Positions 1-7,783 of a DNA stretch of 17,969 nucleotides are shown one piece after another. The DNA is from Bacteroidales bacterium UBA1197. GTDB taxonomy: Bacteria; Bacteroidota; Bacteroidia; Bacteroidales; UBA932. A model generated the notes under the pieces. The model was not told the DNA's origin and searched no databases. It saw nothing but the letters and a program-made list of their open reading frames with translations. The translations under genes were made by a program, and so were the position numbers. The DNA lies in NCBI GenBank assembly GCA_002309995.1, contig DBYB01000026.1, positions 59,672 to 77,640 of the forward strand, given 5' to 3'. Within the stretch, counting starts at the first letter, position 1; each line of letters begins with the position of its first letter.

Positions 1-225
1 CGCCGTACCGGCTACCCCATCCTCCGCACCGACGGCCCTGCCGCCTCCAACAACCACATCCTCCCTACGCGCCTGCGTTACCCTTCGGACGAGCCTTACC
101 GCAACCCCGAGCAGTATGCAGTTGCGCTGGAGCGCTGGCTTGGCGGCACCAACAACATCCAGACAGATGTGTGGTGGGCAGATACTAAAGAAAGCAAGGC
201 CATCAGGCTTTTGGGCAGACAGTAA
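1..225 (+). CDS. SusD/RagB-family nutrient-binding lipoprotein, C-terminal 74 residues (5' end outside window)
   Basis: Frame 1 is open from the first base to a TAA at 223-225. The tail contains the block PTRLRYPSDEPYRNPEQY followed by ALERWLGG and a terminal TDVWW. This arrangement (Arg and Tyr-Pro, then spaced Asn residues, then a Trp-containing end) is typical of SusD-like outer-membrane lipoproteins, which cap SusC TonB-dependent transporters and bind the incoming nutrient. The start, signal peptide and most of the TPR fold lie upstream, where a susC-like gene would be expected. The next ATG is 12 nt away, preceded by GGAAG, so the lipoprotein that follows is probably co-transcribed. The assignment rests on the C-terminal signature alone. 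It looks closest to the 'SusD-like 2' type, but that subfamily is a guess. Confidence 0.72.
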   Translation, partial: RRTGYPILRTDGPAASNNHILPTRLRYPSDEPYRNPEQYAVALERWLGGTNNIQTDVWWADTKESKAIRLLGRQ

Positions 226-237
226 AACAGGAAGACA

Positions 238-3138
238 ATGAAACGAATATATTATTTGCTTGTATGCTTTCTCCCGCTCCTGCTCGCAGGGTGCGAGGAA
301 GTTGGGCCTACCGATGAGGAAATCCTGAACTCCCGCGAGTTCATCGACCTCGACGTGCATTATTCCTACGCCGGAGCTCCCGTTTCCGGCCTGGAGTTCG
401 ACCACAAGCCTTCCAGGTATGTGCTGGACGTGGATCTGAACGACGACAACCTCCGCTGGACGCTGGAGTCGGACCGCGAGTGGTGCAAAGTGGCCGGGGA
501 AGGCAACAGGGGCCCGGGCTCGATAGCCCTTGAGATAGCCTCCAACGAAGACTTCGAGGCCCGCGAAGAGGCAACGCTTACCTTCGTGGCCGGCGAGTAC
601 CGTGGCTTCAAGCTGAAGGTTAACCAGGACGCCACCGCATTCGTGGTGGCCCAGCCGTTCTTTGTGGCGCCCGTCAGGGATACCACGTACTACTGCAACA
701 TCACCACCCTGGCCGGCACCGACTGGCAGGTGGAGGCGGATTCCTGGATATCCGTGAAGAAGGGAAGTTCCGTCGGTAACGGTGAGTTCAACGCAACTTC
801 GCTCCGTATCGACGTGGCCGGCAATGCTGCCGGGGCCTCCCGCTACGGCACCGTCACGCTCAAGTCTTCCAAGGGCGACAGCACCCTCAACGTGTTCCAG
901 CTGGGCAACGAGTATCAGTACGACTCCTTCGGCAACCTGATGCTGCCCGGTTCCGCATCCGAGATCAGCATCACCGTGCCCCGCTATATGGTGGCTGGTG
1001 TTGACGTTCCCGAGTACGCCGGATACAAGATTACCGAAGGCGAAGGCGACACCGCCGTGCTCACGCTCAGCATAGAGGAGAACTACAGCGACTGCTCGGA
1101 AACCCGCGAAATCGAAATCGACCTGCGTCTGGCCAACAGCTCCGCATCCCTGGTTGACTTCCCCAAGATCGTGCAGGACTACACTCCCGCGCACGGCCTC
1201 GTGACGGCCAAGGGCCTCAGGGCCTTTGCCGACGCGGTTGCCTCCGGCGCCTCCACTGCCGACTGGGAGCAGAATGGCGTTGTTGTGGTTGTCGGCGACA
1301 TCAATATGTACGACGCCACAGACTGGCCGGGTATCGGCACAGCCACCAAGCCCTTCACGGGCAGCTTCGACGGCGGCGGACATTCCGTCCTGAACCTCCG
1401 CAACTCCAGCCACGGCCTCTTCAATTACTGCAAGGGCGCTACCATCAAGGATATCACCCTGGGCAAGGGCGGCTCGCTCTTTACCGACATCTCCTACGGC
1501 AAGACTACCGCGTTCGGTGGCGTTGTGTCCTATGCAGAGGGCACTACGGTTTCCGGCTGCGGTATGGCCTGCGACGTGGAATTCGGCGGAGGCAGCGAGG
1601 ACGATGATTCCATCGTTTACCTTGGCGGCGTGGTAGGATATGCCGACGCAGGCTCCAAGATCGAAAGGGCCAAGATGAGCGGCAAGATTACGGTTTCCTC
1701 GCCGCCTATGTCCGACGCTACCTGCTACCTGGGCGGTATCGCAGGCGTTTGCGAGGGCTCCCTCAGCTCGTCCGAGGTACTCGGTCAGGTTAACTTCTCC
1801 TCCGGCCTCGGCATAGTGTACGCCGGTGGCGTTGAGGGTGCACTCAGTGGTGTTGCAACGGCATCCGGCAACTCCTTTATGGGCACCGTCAACCTTGGCG
1901 GCAACGCCGATTATGCAGTGCTCGGCGGCCTCTACGGCCGTATCGACGGGGAGCGCAGCTTCGACAACGCATCCGACAAGTCGGTCATGCTTGGCGCCAT
2001 CAACGTCAACTCGTATCACTCCACAACTTCCGCGATAGTGTACGCCGGCGGCTTCACCGGTCTCGTAGCCGGCGGCTCGGCCCTTACTTTCAAGGGCTAC
2101 GAGGCGCAGACCAACATCACCCTCGACTTCGCCTCCTCAGCCCTGCAGGGCAGGAACATCTGCGTCGGCGGAGTGCTCGGCGGATGCGACCCGGCCGCTC
2201 CCGTGGCCTCCCTCACCTTCGACGGAATCGTCTCCTCCGGCATCAGCAAGACTACCTACAGCACCGGTGTTACCTGCCTGGTCCGCCGTCTGTGGGTTGG
2301 CGGAATTGCCGGATACGTCAACGGCCCCGCCTCCTTCACCGGCTGCACCAACAAGGGTGAGGTTGGCAAGGTCGACACCGGCACCTACTGCGCCAGGTCC
2401 AACGGTTACAACCAGATTTCCGGAGGAATCGTGGCGTATGCCCACGGCGGCGATGTGAGTCTCAGCAACTGCATCAACCAGGGCAACATAGCCGACCAGC
2501 TCTACAACAACAACGGCGTCACCGGCGTGTGGGAGAATATGTACACCCCGCTCGTGGCCGGCGGTATCATCGGAGCCTTCAACTACGGCACCACTGCAGA
2601 GGCTTATAAACTCACCATCAGCTCCTGCACCAACGGCAAGGACGTTATGGCTTACCGTGGCTACACCGGCGGTATCGTGGGATTCTGCGTTAACGCCGAT
2701 ATCAGCGGCTGTAACAACATCGGTCGTCTGAACTGCGGCACCACCGACCTCAGCGCCTATCGCGGCGGTATCGCAGGAGCGGCCGGCAATGCCACCATCA
2801 GCAACTGCTCTGCAACCTGCGACATCTATGCAAAGGTTTATGGCAGTGCCGATTACGCTTGCGCCGGCGGTATCCTTGGCATTGCAAGGGAGGATGGTCC
2901 CGTGTCTGTCAGCGGCTGCTCGTACTTCGGTACCGTGAAGGCCGATAAGATGAGCACCACGAAGCCTGAGTATCCCGGCGGTGTCATCGGCCTCGCAACC
3001 GAAGGCTGCACCGTGTCCGACTGCAAGTTCGGCGGCAATATCCAGGGTATAGACATCTCCGAGAACAACGCTGCGGCCAACGCAGTCGGCAACGGCCTCG
3101 GCACGGTGTCCGGCATCAGCTACTGGTCCGGTAAATGA
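238..3138 (+). CDS. BACON-like and GLUG-repeat surface lipoprotein (966 aa)
   Basis: The start has a lipoprotein signal with lipobox LLAGC (Cys19) followed by acidic residues, which suits outer-membrane anchoring and possible surface export in Bacteroidetes. Residues about 60-131 and 137-223 look like two BACON-type beta sandwiches: a W-x-L/V-x-S-D start, a Trp in the W-C/I-x-V strand, and a closing strand ending N-Q or F-Q. A third beta-rich segment spans about 230-315. From about 320 the F-x-G-x-F-D-G-x-G-H block marks the entry to a beta-helix of GLUG repeats running to the C-terminus, with about 14 GG[IV]-x-[GA] turns. No catalytic motif is visible, so a binding, scaffold or adhesion role is inferred. 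It sits 12 nt after the SusD-like gene, and its stop overlaps the start of the phosphoesterase that follows, suggesting paired production. The domain family call is firm; the ligand is unknown. Confidence 0.85.
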   Translation: MKRIYYLLVCFLPLLLAGCEEVGPTDEEILNSREFIDLDVHYSYAGAPVSGLEFDHKPSRYVLDVDLNDDNLRWTLESDREWCKVAGEGNRGPGSIALEIASNEDFEAREEATLTFVAGEYRGFKLKVNQDATAFVVAQPFFVAPVRDTTYYCNITTLAGTDWQVEADSWISVKKGSSVGNGEFNATSLRIDVAGNAAGASRYGTVTLKSSKGDSTLNVFQLGNEYQYDSFGNLMLPGSASEISITVPRYMVAGVDVPEYAGYKITEGEGDTAVLTLSIEENYSDCSETREIEIDLRLANSSASLVDFPKIVQDYTPAHGLVTAKGLRAFADAVASGASTADWEQNGVVVVVGDINMYDATDWPGIGTATKPFTGSFDGGGHSVLNLRNSSHGLFNYCKGATIKDITLGKGGSLFTDISYGKTTAFGGVVSYAEGTTVSGCGMACDVEFGGGSEDDDSIVYLGGVVGYADAGSKIERAKMSGKITVSSPPMSDATCYLGGIAGVCEGSLSSSEVLGQVNFSSGLGIVYAGGVEGALSGVATASGNSFMGTVNLGGNADYAVLGGLYGRIDGERSFDNASDKSVMLGAINVNSYHSTTSAIVYAGGFTGLVAGGSALTFKGYEAQTNITLDFASSALQGRNICVGGVLGGCDPAAPVASLTFDGIVSSGISKTTYSTGVTCLVRRLWVGGIAGYVNGPASFTGCTNKGEVGKVDTGTYCARSNGYNQISGGIVAYAHGGDVSLSNCINQGNIADQLYNNNGVTGVWENMYTPLVAGGIIGAFNYGTTAEAYKLTISSCTNGKDVMAYRGYTGGIVGFCVNADISGCNNIGRLNCGTTDLSAYRGGIAGAAGNATISNCSATCDIYAKVYGSADYACAGGILGIAREDGPVSVSGCSYFGTVKADKMSTTKPEYPGGVIGLATEGCTVSDCKFGGNIQGIDISENNAAANAVGNGLGTVSGISYWSGK
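1420..3117 (+). repeat. GLUG-type repeat array encoded in the first GLUG lipoprotein
   Basis: About 14 degenerate units carry a GG[IVL]-x-[GAS]-[YF]/x turn, examples being GGVVGYADA, GGIAGYVNG, GGIVGFCVN and GGVIGLATE. Between the turns come S/N-C-x-N-x-G strands. The spacing is irregular (roughly 25-50 residues), so this is a protein-level repeat and not a DNA tandem repeat. The last turns (AYRGYTGGIVGF and onward) resemble the end of the array in the third GLUG protein. Confidence 0.8.
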
Positions 3139-4808
3139 TGAAACGGTTAGTTTACATACTCTGCGCCTTCGCGCTCTTCGCCGCCTGCGAGCGGGTTAAT
3201 CCGGACGACCAGGGCGGCGAAGGCGGTGGCGGCGGCAAGGTGCCCGCCGAGTACACTATAAGCGGCGTGGTCTCCGGGGCCGACGGCACGCTCCTCGAGG
3301 GCGTCGTGGTCTCCGACGGCCACGACTGCACCGTTACCGGCGCCGACGGCAAGTATTATCTCAACTCCGACCTCTCCGCCACAGACTACGTATTCGTGTC
3401 CACGCCCTCCGGCTGGTCCGCGCCGGTGCAAGACGGCTTTGCCGTGTTCTGGACCTTCCTGAAAGACTGCACCAAAGGCGCCAACGGCAAGTATTCAGGC
3501 GTCGATTTCAAGTTGAACAAGGTTGCAGACCCGTCGCGCTTCACAATGTTCATCTTTGCCGACCCGCAGCCCCGCAGCCGCGGCGCCGGATACGACAAGA
3601 TGGCCTACCATTCCCTCGATTGTATGGACGATATGGCCCGCGATATGAAGGACCTGGCCGCCACCATCAAGGACCGTCCGGTTTACGGTATCGCCCTGGG
3701 CGACATAGTTCACCAGAACCTCGACCTCCTGCCTCAGTACAAGAAGGCTATGGGCACGACCGGCATAACTGCGTACAGCGTCATCGGTAACCACGACCAC
3801 GGCCACCGCTTTATGGAAGACTCCGAGGCATCCAAGGACTACGAGGCCATAATGGGTCCCGCCAACTATTCCTTCAACCTTGGCGGAATGCATTTCCTGG
3901 TGCTGGACAATATGATTTCCAGCGACCCGGCAACCGGCAAATACTGCGACGAGTGCGCCACCGGACTCACCGAGGACATCTGGCAGTGGGTGCAGAAAGA
4001 CCTGGCCCACGTGCCTGTGAGTACGCCCCTGATGGTATGCGCCCATTCTCCAATGATGCGTATGCAGAGCGGGAAGGACCGCAGCGGCGCGCACCTCGCA
4101 GACCTGCGCGGCCTCATCTCCAAGTACTCCAAGGCCTATGTGTGGGCCGGGCATACGCACTCCACCTTCAATTATGTGGACAAGTCCAACCCGGTTCTCG
4201 AGAGCCACACCGTCACCCGCGTCACCGGTGCCCTCTGGACCAATGAGTTCCTGGGCTCCAACGGCACGCCCAGGGGCTACCTTGTGTTCGACTGCGACGG
4301 CGGTTCGGTGAAGTGGAAGTTCAAGCCGATCTACTGGCAGACAGGTACTTTTATGGACTCCTACGGCGGCAGCGGCACCCCTCCGGGTTACGAGTGGAGG
4401 GACTGGAACTACGACGCCACGGGCCGCGCCATAATGAAAGACACCGGCAAGCCCCTCGACGACAGCTACCAGATGCAGCTCTTCGCCCCCGGCACATACG
4501 GCGACAAGTACGTCTATGCCAACATCTTTATGTGGGACGAGATGTGGAAGACCCCGGTGTTCACCACCGACGGCCTCCCATCAACGATGAAGCGCGTGAC
4601 CGAGAAGAACTACCGCTATTCCTGGTCTGACTGGAACATCACCCTGTACTACCAGCAGAACAACACCCATCTGGTCAACGAATTTATCCCCGACGCCAAC
4701 AACTGCGACTCTATGTTCCGCGCCTATGTGGAAGCGGAGCACGGCACCGGCAGCGTGAGCGTTAAAGACAGGTTCGGCAACACATACACATCAACAATTA
4801 CCTGGTAA
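3135..4808 (+). CDS. Calcineurin-like metallophosphoesterase lipoprotein (MetallophosN-Metallophos-MetallophosC, 557 aa)
   Basis: The signal peptide ends in LFAAC (Cys18), giving a lipoprotein followed by a Gly-rich linker at 27-35. Residues about 40-128 form the small beta N-domain typical of this family (ISGVV...GVVVSDG...DGKYYL). The dinuclear-metal phosphoesterase core spans about 137-345 with A-D143-P-Q145, G189-D190, G218-N-H220-D, H304 and G339-H340-T-H342. The first motif is DxQ where most relatives have DxH. A C-terminal beta domain ends in DRFGNTYTSTITW. The family hydrolyses phosphomonoesters or diesters; the substrate here is unknown, and location at the periplasm or cell surface is inferred. 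There are two candidate starts, ATG at 3135 and at 3138, and both overlap the upstream TGA (3136-3138), so translation is probably coupled to the GLUG lipoprotein. The stop overlaps the next ATG (TAATG). Confidence 0.9.
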   Translation: MMKRLVYILCAFALFAACERVNPDDQGGEGGGGGKVPAEYTISGVVSGADGTLLEGVVVSDGHDCTVTGADGKYYLNSDLSATDYVFVSTPSGWSAPVQDGFAVFWTFLKDCTKGANGKYSGVDFKLNKVADPSRFTMFIFADPQPRSRGAGYDKMAYHSLDCMDDMARDMKDLAATIKDRPVYGIALGDIVHQNLDLLPQYKKAMGTTGITAYSVIGNHDHGHRFMEDSEASKDYEAIMGPANYSFNLGGMHFLVLDNMISSDPATGKYCDECATGLTEDIWQWVQKDLAHVPVSTPLMVCAHSPMMRMQSGKDRSGAHLADLRGLISKYSKAYVWAGHTHSTFNYVDKSNPVLESHTVTRVTGALWTNEFLGSNGTPRGYLVFDCDGGSVKWKFKPIYWQTGTFMDSYGGSGTPPGYEWRDWNYDATGRAIMKDTGKPLDDSYQMQLFAPGTYGDKYVYANIFMWDEMWKTPVFTTDGLPSTMKRVTEKNYRYSWSDWNITLYYQQNNTHLVNEFIPDANNCDSMFRAYVEAEHGTGSVSVKDRFGNTYTSTITW

Positions 4809-7642
4809 TGAAAAGGATACTGATCTGCATACTGCTTGCGGCATCCTGCCTGGCCCTGAGGGCCGGAGGCATCAGCAACGCCAAGGAACTCCAGGCCTTC
4901 ATCGAAGCCTGCAACTCCGGGGCCGACCTTATGCCTTGGTGCGACGCCGACAGCACCGTGTGCCTGCTCTCCGACATAGACCTCTCCAAGACGCGCAAGA
5001 TGCCCCAGGTGGCTGCCTTTGGCGGCCGCTTTAACGGCAACGGCTTCTGCCTCAAGGGCTGGAAGACCCAGTATGGCCTGTTCCACGTGGTTCTTGCGGG
5101 CGGCGAGGTGAGCGGACTCAACATCGACTCCTCCTGCACCCTCAGCGTGGATTCCAAGGCTGCCGAGTTCCGTGCCGGCTTTATCGCCGACACCAACGAG
5201 GGCGTCATCCGCGACTGCGTCAACAAGGGCTCCGTCAAGCACAACTGCTCTTACGCCGCCGGCCCCATATACATCGGCGGCCTGGTGGGCTACAACAACT
5301 TCGTCATCCTGCGTTGCAGCAATGAGGGTAAGATATTCTCCGACGTTACCGGCGAGGCCAGGGAGACTGTATATCTGGCCATCGGCGGCATCTGCGGAGG
5401 CGCTCCCGGCAATGTGGCCGTCGGCAGCACCGTAGCCCGCTGCAACAACTCCGGAGAGGTGTCCGCAGTGTGCAGCCTCACGTCGCTCTTCATCGGCGGC
5501 ATCTCCGGCAACAGCGGCAAGACCTCCATCAAGTACTGTGTCAACAAGGGCAAGATAAACGGTGACATCCGCGCTACCGAAGAGGGCGCGGTGAACGGCG
5601 TTGCCCGCGTGGGGGGCATCGTAGGTCAGGCCAAGGCCGACATCATCCGTTCCGACAACTTCGGCGCAGTGACTGCCGAGGGAGCCTGCGGAGCCAACGT
5701 CGGCGGCATAGTGGGTATGCCTCACTTTGCCCTGGTTATTGCCGACTGCCTTAACTACGGCAAAGTCACTTCGCTCACGGAGAACGTATCGCACACCGGC
5801 GGCATTGCGGGCAACATCGGACGCCCGGTGCACGTGCGCAAGTGTGAGAACTGGGGTGAGATCCGTTTCGACGGCATCAGCTCCCGCGTACGCTCCACCG
5901 CAGGCGGCATCGTGGGCAACATCTACGTGGTTGCTACCGCCACCGCCGGAACTTACGTGCGCGAGTGCATCAACCACGGCAGCGTGTACGCCGGAGCCGG
6001 CGGCAACAAGTACGACTCCAACAACCGCAACGCCATACACGCCGCAGGCATAGTGGCGTACGCTGAGGGCCGCGGCGACCTGCGTGCGTTCGTGATCGAC
6101 TGCACCAACGAGGGCAGCGTCACCTGCGTCAGCGGCCGCAAGGGTTCCATCTGCGCTACTGCAGCGACCATCGCCACCGGCGGCAGTGCCACGCGCGACC
6201 AGGCGGTACCCGTGAAGGCTGTGGCCGGTGCGCCCAACGTGACCGGCAGCGTCAAGACCCCCGACGGGCAGCCCCTGGAGGGCATAGTAGTCACCGACGG
6301 CCGCCAGTGCGTGAAGACCGCCGCCGACGGCAGTTACTCGATGACCAGCGACCTCGCGGAGGCCCGCTTCGTCTATCTGAGCCTGCCGGCGACCGTGGCG
6401 ATTCCCCAGCACGACGGCGTTCCATCATTCTTCCTGCGCATCCCCAGGTACGCCGAGGCGGTGCAGGCCGACTTCGTGCTCACTCCCAAGGAGAAGGTAG
6501 ACAACTACACCGTGCTGATGATTGCCGATCCGCAGGTGCGCCCTTACGGGGTTGACGGCTCTATGGAGACCTGGCACGACACCGTGGCTCCCGACGCCGA
6601 GGCCTTCAGGGCAAGCTGCGACGGGGAAGTGTACTCCATCAACCTGGGCGACCTGGTGTATAACTTTATGGTTGCCTGGGACGACTATATGGATGCGGCC
6701 ACGCAGGTCAAGTGTCCCACTTTCAACGTGATAGGCAACCACGACTACGACCAGGCCAACCTCTTCGAGACCGAGCAGGGCAATGTGTACTACGAGACCT
6801 ACGTTGGTCCCGACCACTACTCCTTCGACCTCGGTGAGATTCATTACGTGGTGCTGAACACCATCCTGTACGACCGTCCTACCATCAAGCAGAGCTACCA
6901 TTACGGCCTCGACGACCGCGCCCTGGCCTGGCTCAAGGCAGACCTGGAGAACGTCCCCAAGGATAAAGTCATCCTTACCTGCTCGCACCACAACCCCTTC
7001 AAGACCCCCAACACCTCTCCTCACGGCTCGCACAACGTGTACAGCCAGAACTATCAGGAATACCTTTCCCTGCTCAGTTCATACAAGGAGGTATATGCGT
7101 GGAACGGCCACAACCATCAGAATTTCTACTACAACTACAAGGGCAAGGCTACCACTCACGGCGCTCCTAACATCCAGTGTATCAGCGTTGCCCGCTGCAC
7201 CGGCGCCCTTCGCCTCAACAAGTGGCTCGGTCCCTTCGGCGACCCCCAGGGATATATGGTGGTGAACGTTGCCGGTGATTCGCTGGACTGGTACTACAAG
7301 AGCGTAGGCCGCGACAAGGACTTCCAGATGCACGTTTACGACCCGTCGCGTTCTGCCGACGGCAACGTTATTGTGAACATCTGGAACTGGTCCGAGGGCT
7401 GGACGGTGCCTCAGTGGTACGAAGACGGCAACCTTGTGGGCGAAATGACCTACAGCCCGGGGGCCGACCCCGACTACGTGGACCTTTACGCCACTGTGAC
7501 AAACCAGACTACGCGCAAGTACTGCACTCCTTCAGAGAAGTCCCAGTTGTTCAAGATACGTCCCACGCCCGGCGCCAAAGGCGGCGAAGTGCGTGTCACC
7601 GATATGTTCGGAAACACTTATACCCAGTCTATAACATGGTAA
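4808..7642 (+). CDS. Fusion of GLUG-repeat beta-helix and calcineurin-like metallophosphoesterase (944 aa)
   Basis: This single chain joins the two activities encoded separately on either side. The N-terminal signal is hydrophobic but atypical: a Cys at 14 sits in LAAS-C, which is a poor lipobox, while LRA-GG at 17-21 would suit ordinary signal peptidase I. Residues 22-95 begin the beta-helix (ISNAKELQAFI, then FGGRFNGNGF). Eight GLUG turns run to about 450. The MetallophosN-like domain is about 476-560. The phosphoesterase core holds A-D574-P-Q576, G614-D615, G643-N-H645-D, H727-H728 and G767-H768-N-H770. The MetallophosC-like end finishes DMFGNTYTQSITW. All metal-site motifs are present, so the enzyme is probably active. 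It starts within the upstream stop (TAATG), indicating coupled translation. The covalent fusion suggests the repeat domain positions the enzyme on its substrate or envelope layer; that is inference. Confidence 0.88.
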   Translation: MKRILICILLAASCLALRAGGISNAKELQAFIEACNSGADLMPWCDADSTVCLLSDIDLSKTRKMPQVAAFGGRFNGNGFCLKGWKTQYGLFHVVLAGGEVSGLNIDSSCTLSVDSKAAEFRAGFIADTNEGVIRDCVNKGSVKHNCSYAAGPIYIGGLVGYNNFVILRCSNEGKIFSDVTGEARETVYLAIGGICGGAPGNVAVGSTVARCNNSGEVSAVCSLTSLFIGGISGNSGKTSIKYCVNKGKINGDIRATEEGAVNGVARVGGIVGQAKADIIRSDNFGAVTAEGACGANVGGIVGMPHFALVIADCLNYGKVTSLTENVSHTGGIAGNIGRPVHVRKCENWGEIRFDGISSRVRSTAGGIVGNIYVVATATAGTYVRECINHGSVYAGAGGNKYDSNNRNAIHAAGIVAYAEGRGDLRAFVIDCTNEGSVTCVSGRKGSICATAATIATGGSATRDQAVPVKAVAGAPNVTGSVKTPDGQPLEGIVVTDGRQCVKTAADGSYSMTSDLAEARFVYLSLPATVAIPQHDGVPSFFLRIPRYAEAVQADFVLTPKEKVDNYTVLMIADPQVRPYGVDGSMETWHDTVAPDAEAFRASCDGEVYSINLGDLVYNFMVAWDDYMDAATQVKCPTFNVIGNHDYDQANLFETEQGNVYYETYVGPDHYSFDLGEIHYVVLNTILYDRPTIKQSYHYGLDDRALAWLKADLENVPKDKVILTCSHHNPFKTPNTSPHGSHNVYSQNYQEYLSLLSSYKEVYAWNGHNHQNFYYNYKGKATTHGAPNIQCISVARCTGALRLNKWLGPFGDPQGYMVVNVAGDSLDWYYKSVGRDKDFQMHVYDPSRSADGNVIVNIWNWSEGWTVPQWYEDGNLVGEMTYSPGADPDYVDLYATVTNQTTRKYCTPSEKSQLFKIRPTPGAKGGEVRVTDMFGNTYTQSITW
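5090..6157 (+). repeat. GLUG-type repeat array in the fused phosphoesterase
   Basis: Eight turns such as GGLVGYNNF, GGISGNSGK, GGIVGQAKA and GGIAGNIGR alternate with very regular C-x-N-x-G-x-[IV] strands (CVNKGSV, CSNEGKI, CNNSGEV, CVNKGKI, CLNYGKV, CENWGEI, CINHGSV, CTNEGSV). The recurring Cys may stack in a ladder inside a beta-helix. Confidence 0.82.
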
Positions 7643-7655
7643 AAACTATATAATT

Positions 7656-7781
7656 ATGCTAAGACTCACTTACAAAGTCCCGGCTTCTGAGGAGCTTGTG
7701 GCAATTACAGAGGAGGTTCTGGCGGATTCCGCCGTCGGAACGACTACTCCTGATTTGACGGAAGAAGATCTCGTATGGTAG
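7656..7781 (+). CDS. Small acidic peptide (41 aa) in the operon, unrecognised
   Basis: ATG at 7656 opens 41 codons ending in TAG 7779-7781. The product begins MLRLTYKVPASEELVAITEE and ends with the acidic tail DLTEEDLVW. It has no signal peptide, membrane span or Cys. Support for it being real: it fills an otherwise gene-free 141-nt gap in a cluster where every other gap is 14 nt or less, it starts 13 nt after the upstream stop, and its stop lies 2 nt before the preferred ATG (7784) of the next gene. The layout (basic start, Pro-x-x-E-x-hydrophobic core, Ser-Ala middle, acidic end with a final Trp) recalls the small unannotated peptides often found next to Bacteroidales lipoprotein or fimbrillin genes, but this is from memory and not an alignment. 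Its function is unknown, and standard gene callers would probably miss it. Confidence 0.6.
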   Translation: MLRLTYKVPASEELVAITEEVLADSAVGTTTPDLTEEDLVW

Positions 7782-7783
7782 TT

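Noticed and set aside
4724..6412. 562-codon open frame on the - strand (also 11819-13657 and 8906-10306 on -)
   Set aside because: These lie wholly opposite well-supported GLUG and phosphoesterase genes. Their compositions (rich in Ala, Gly, Val, His) are what GC-rich, C/G-ending codons give on the complement, and they show no domain or signal features.
7643..7783. Internal promoter or leader between the fused phosphoesterase and the fimbrillin-like gene
   Set aside because: No TAnnTTTG element with a suitable TTTG upstream was found. The stretch is better explained by the 41-codon ORF.
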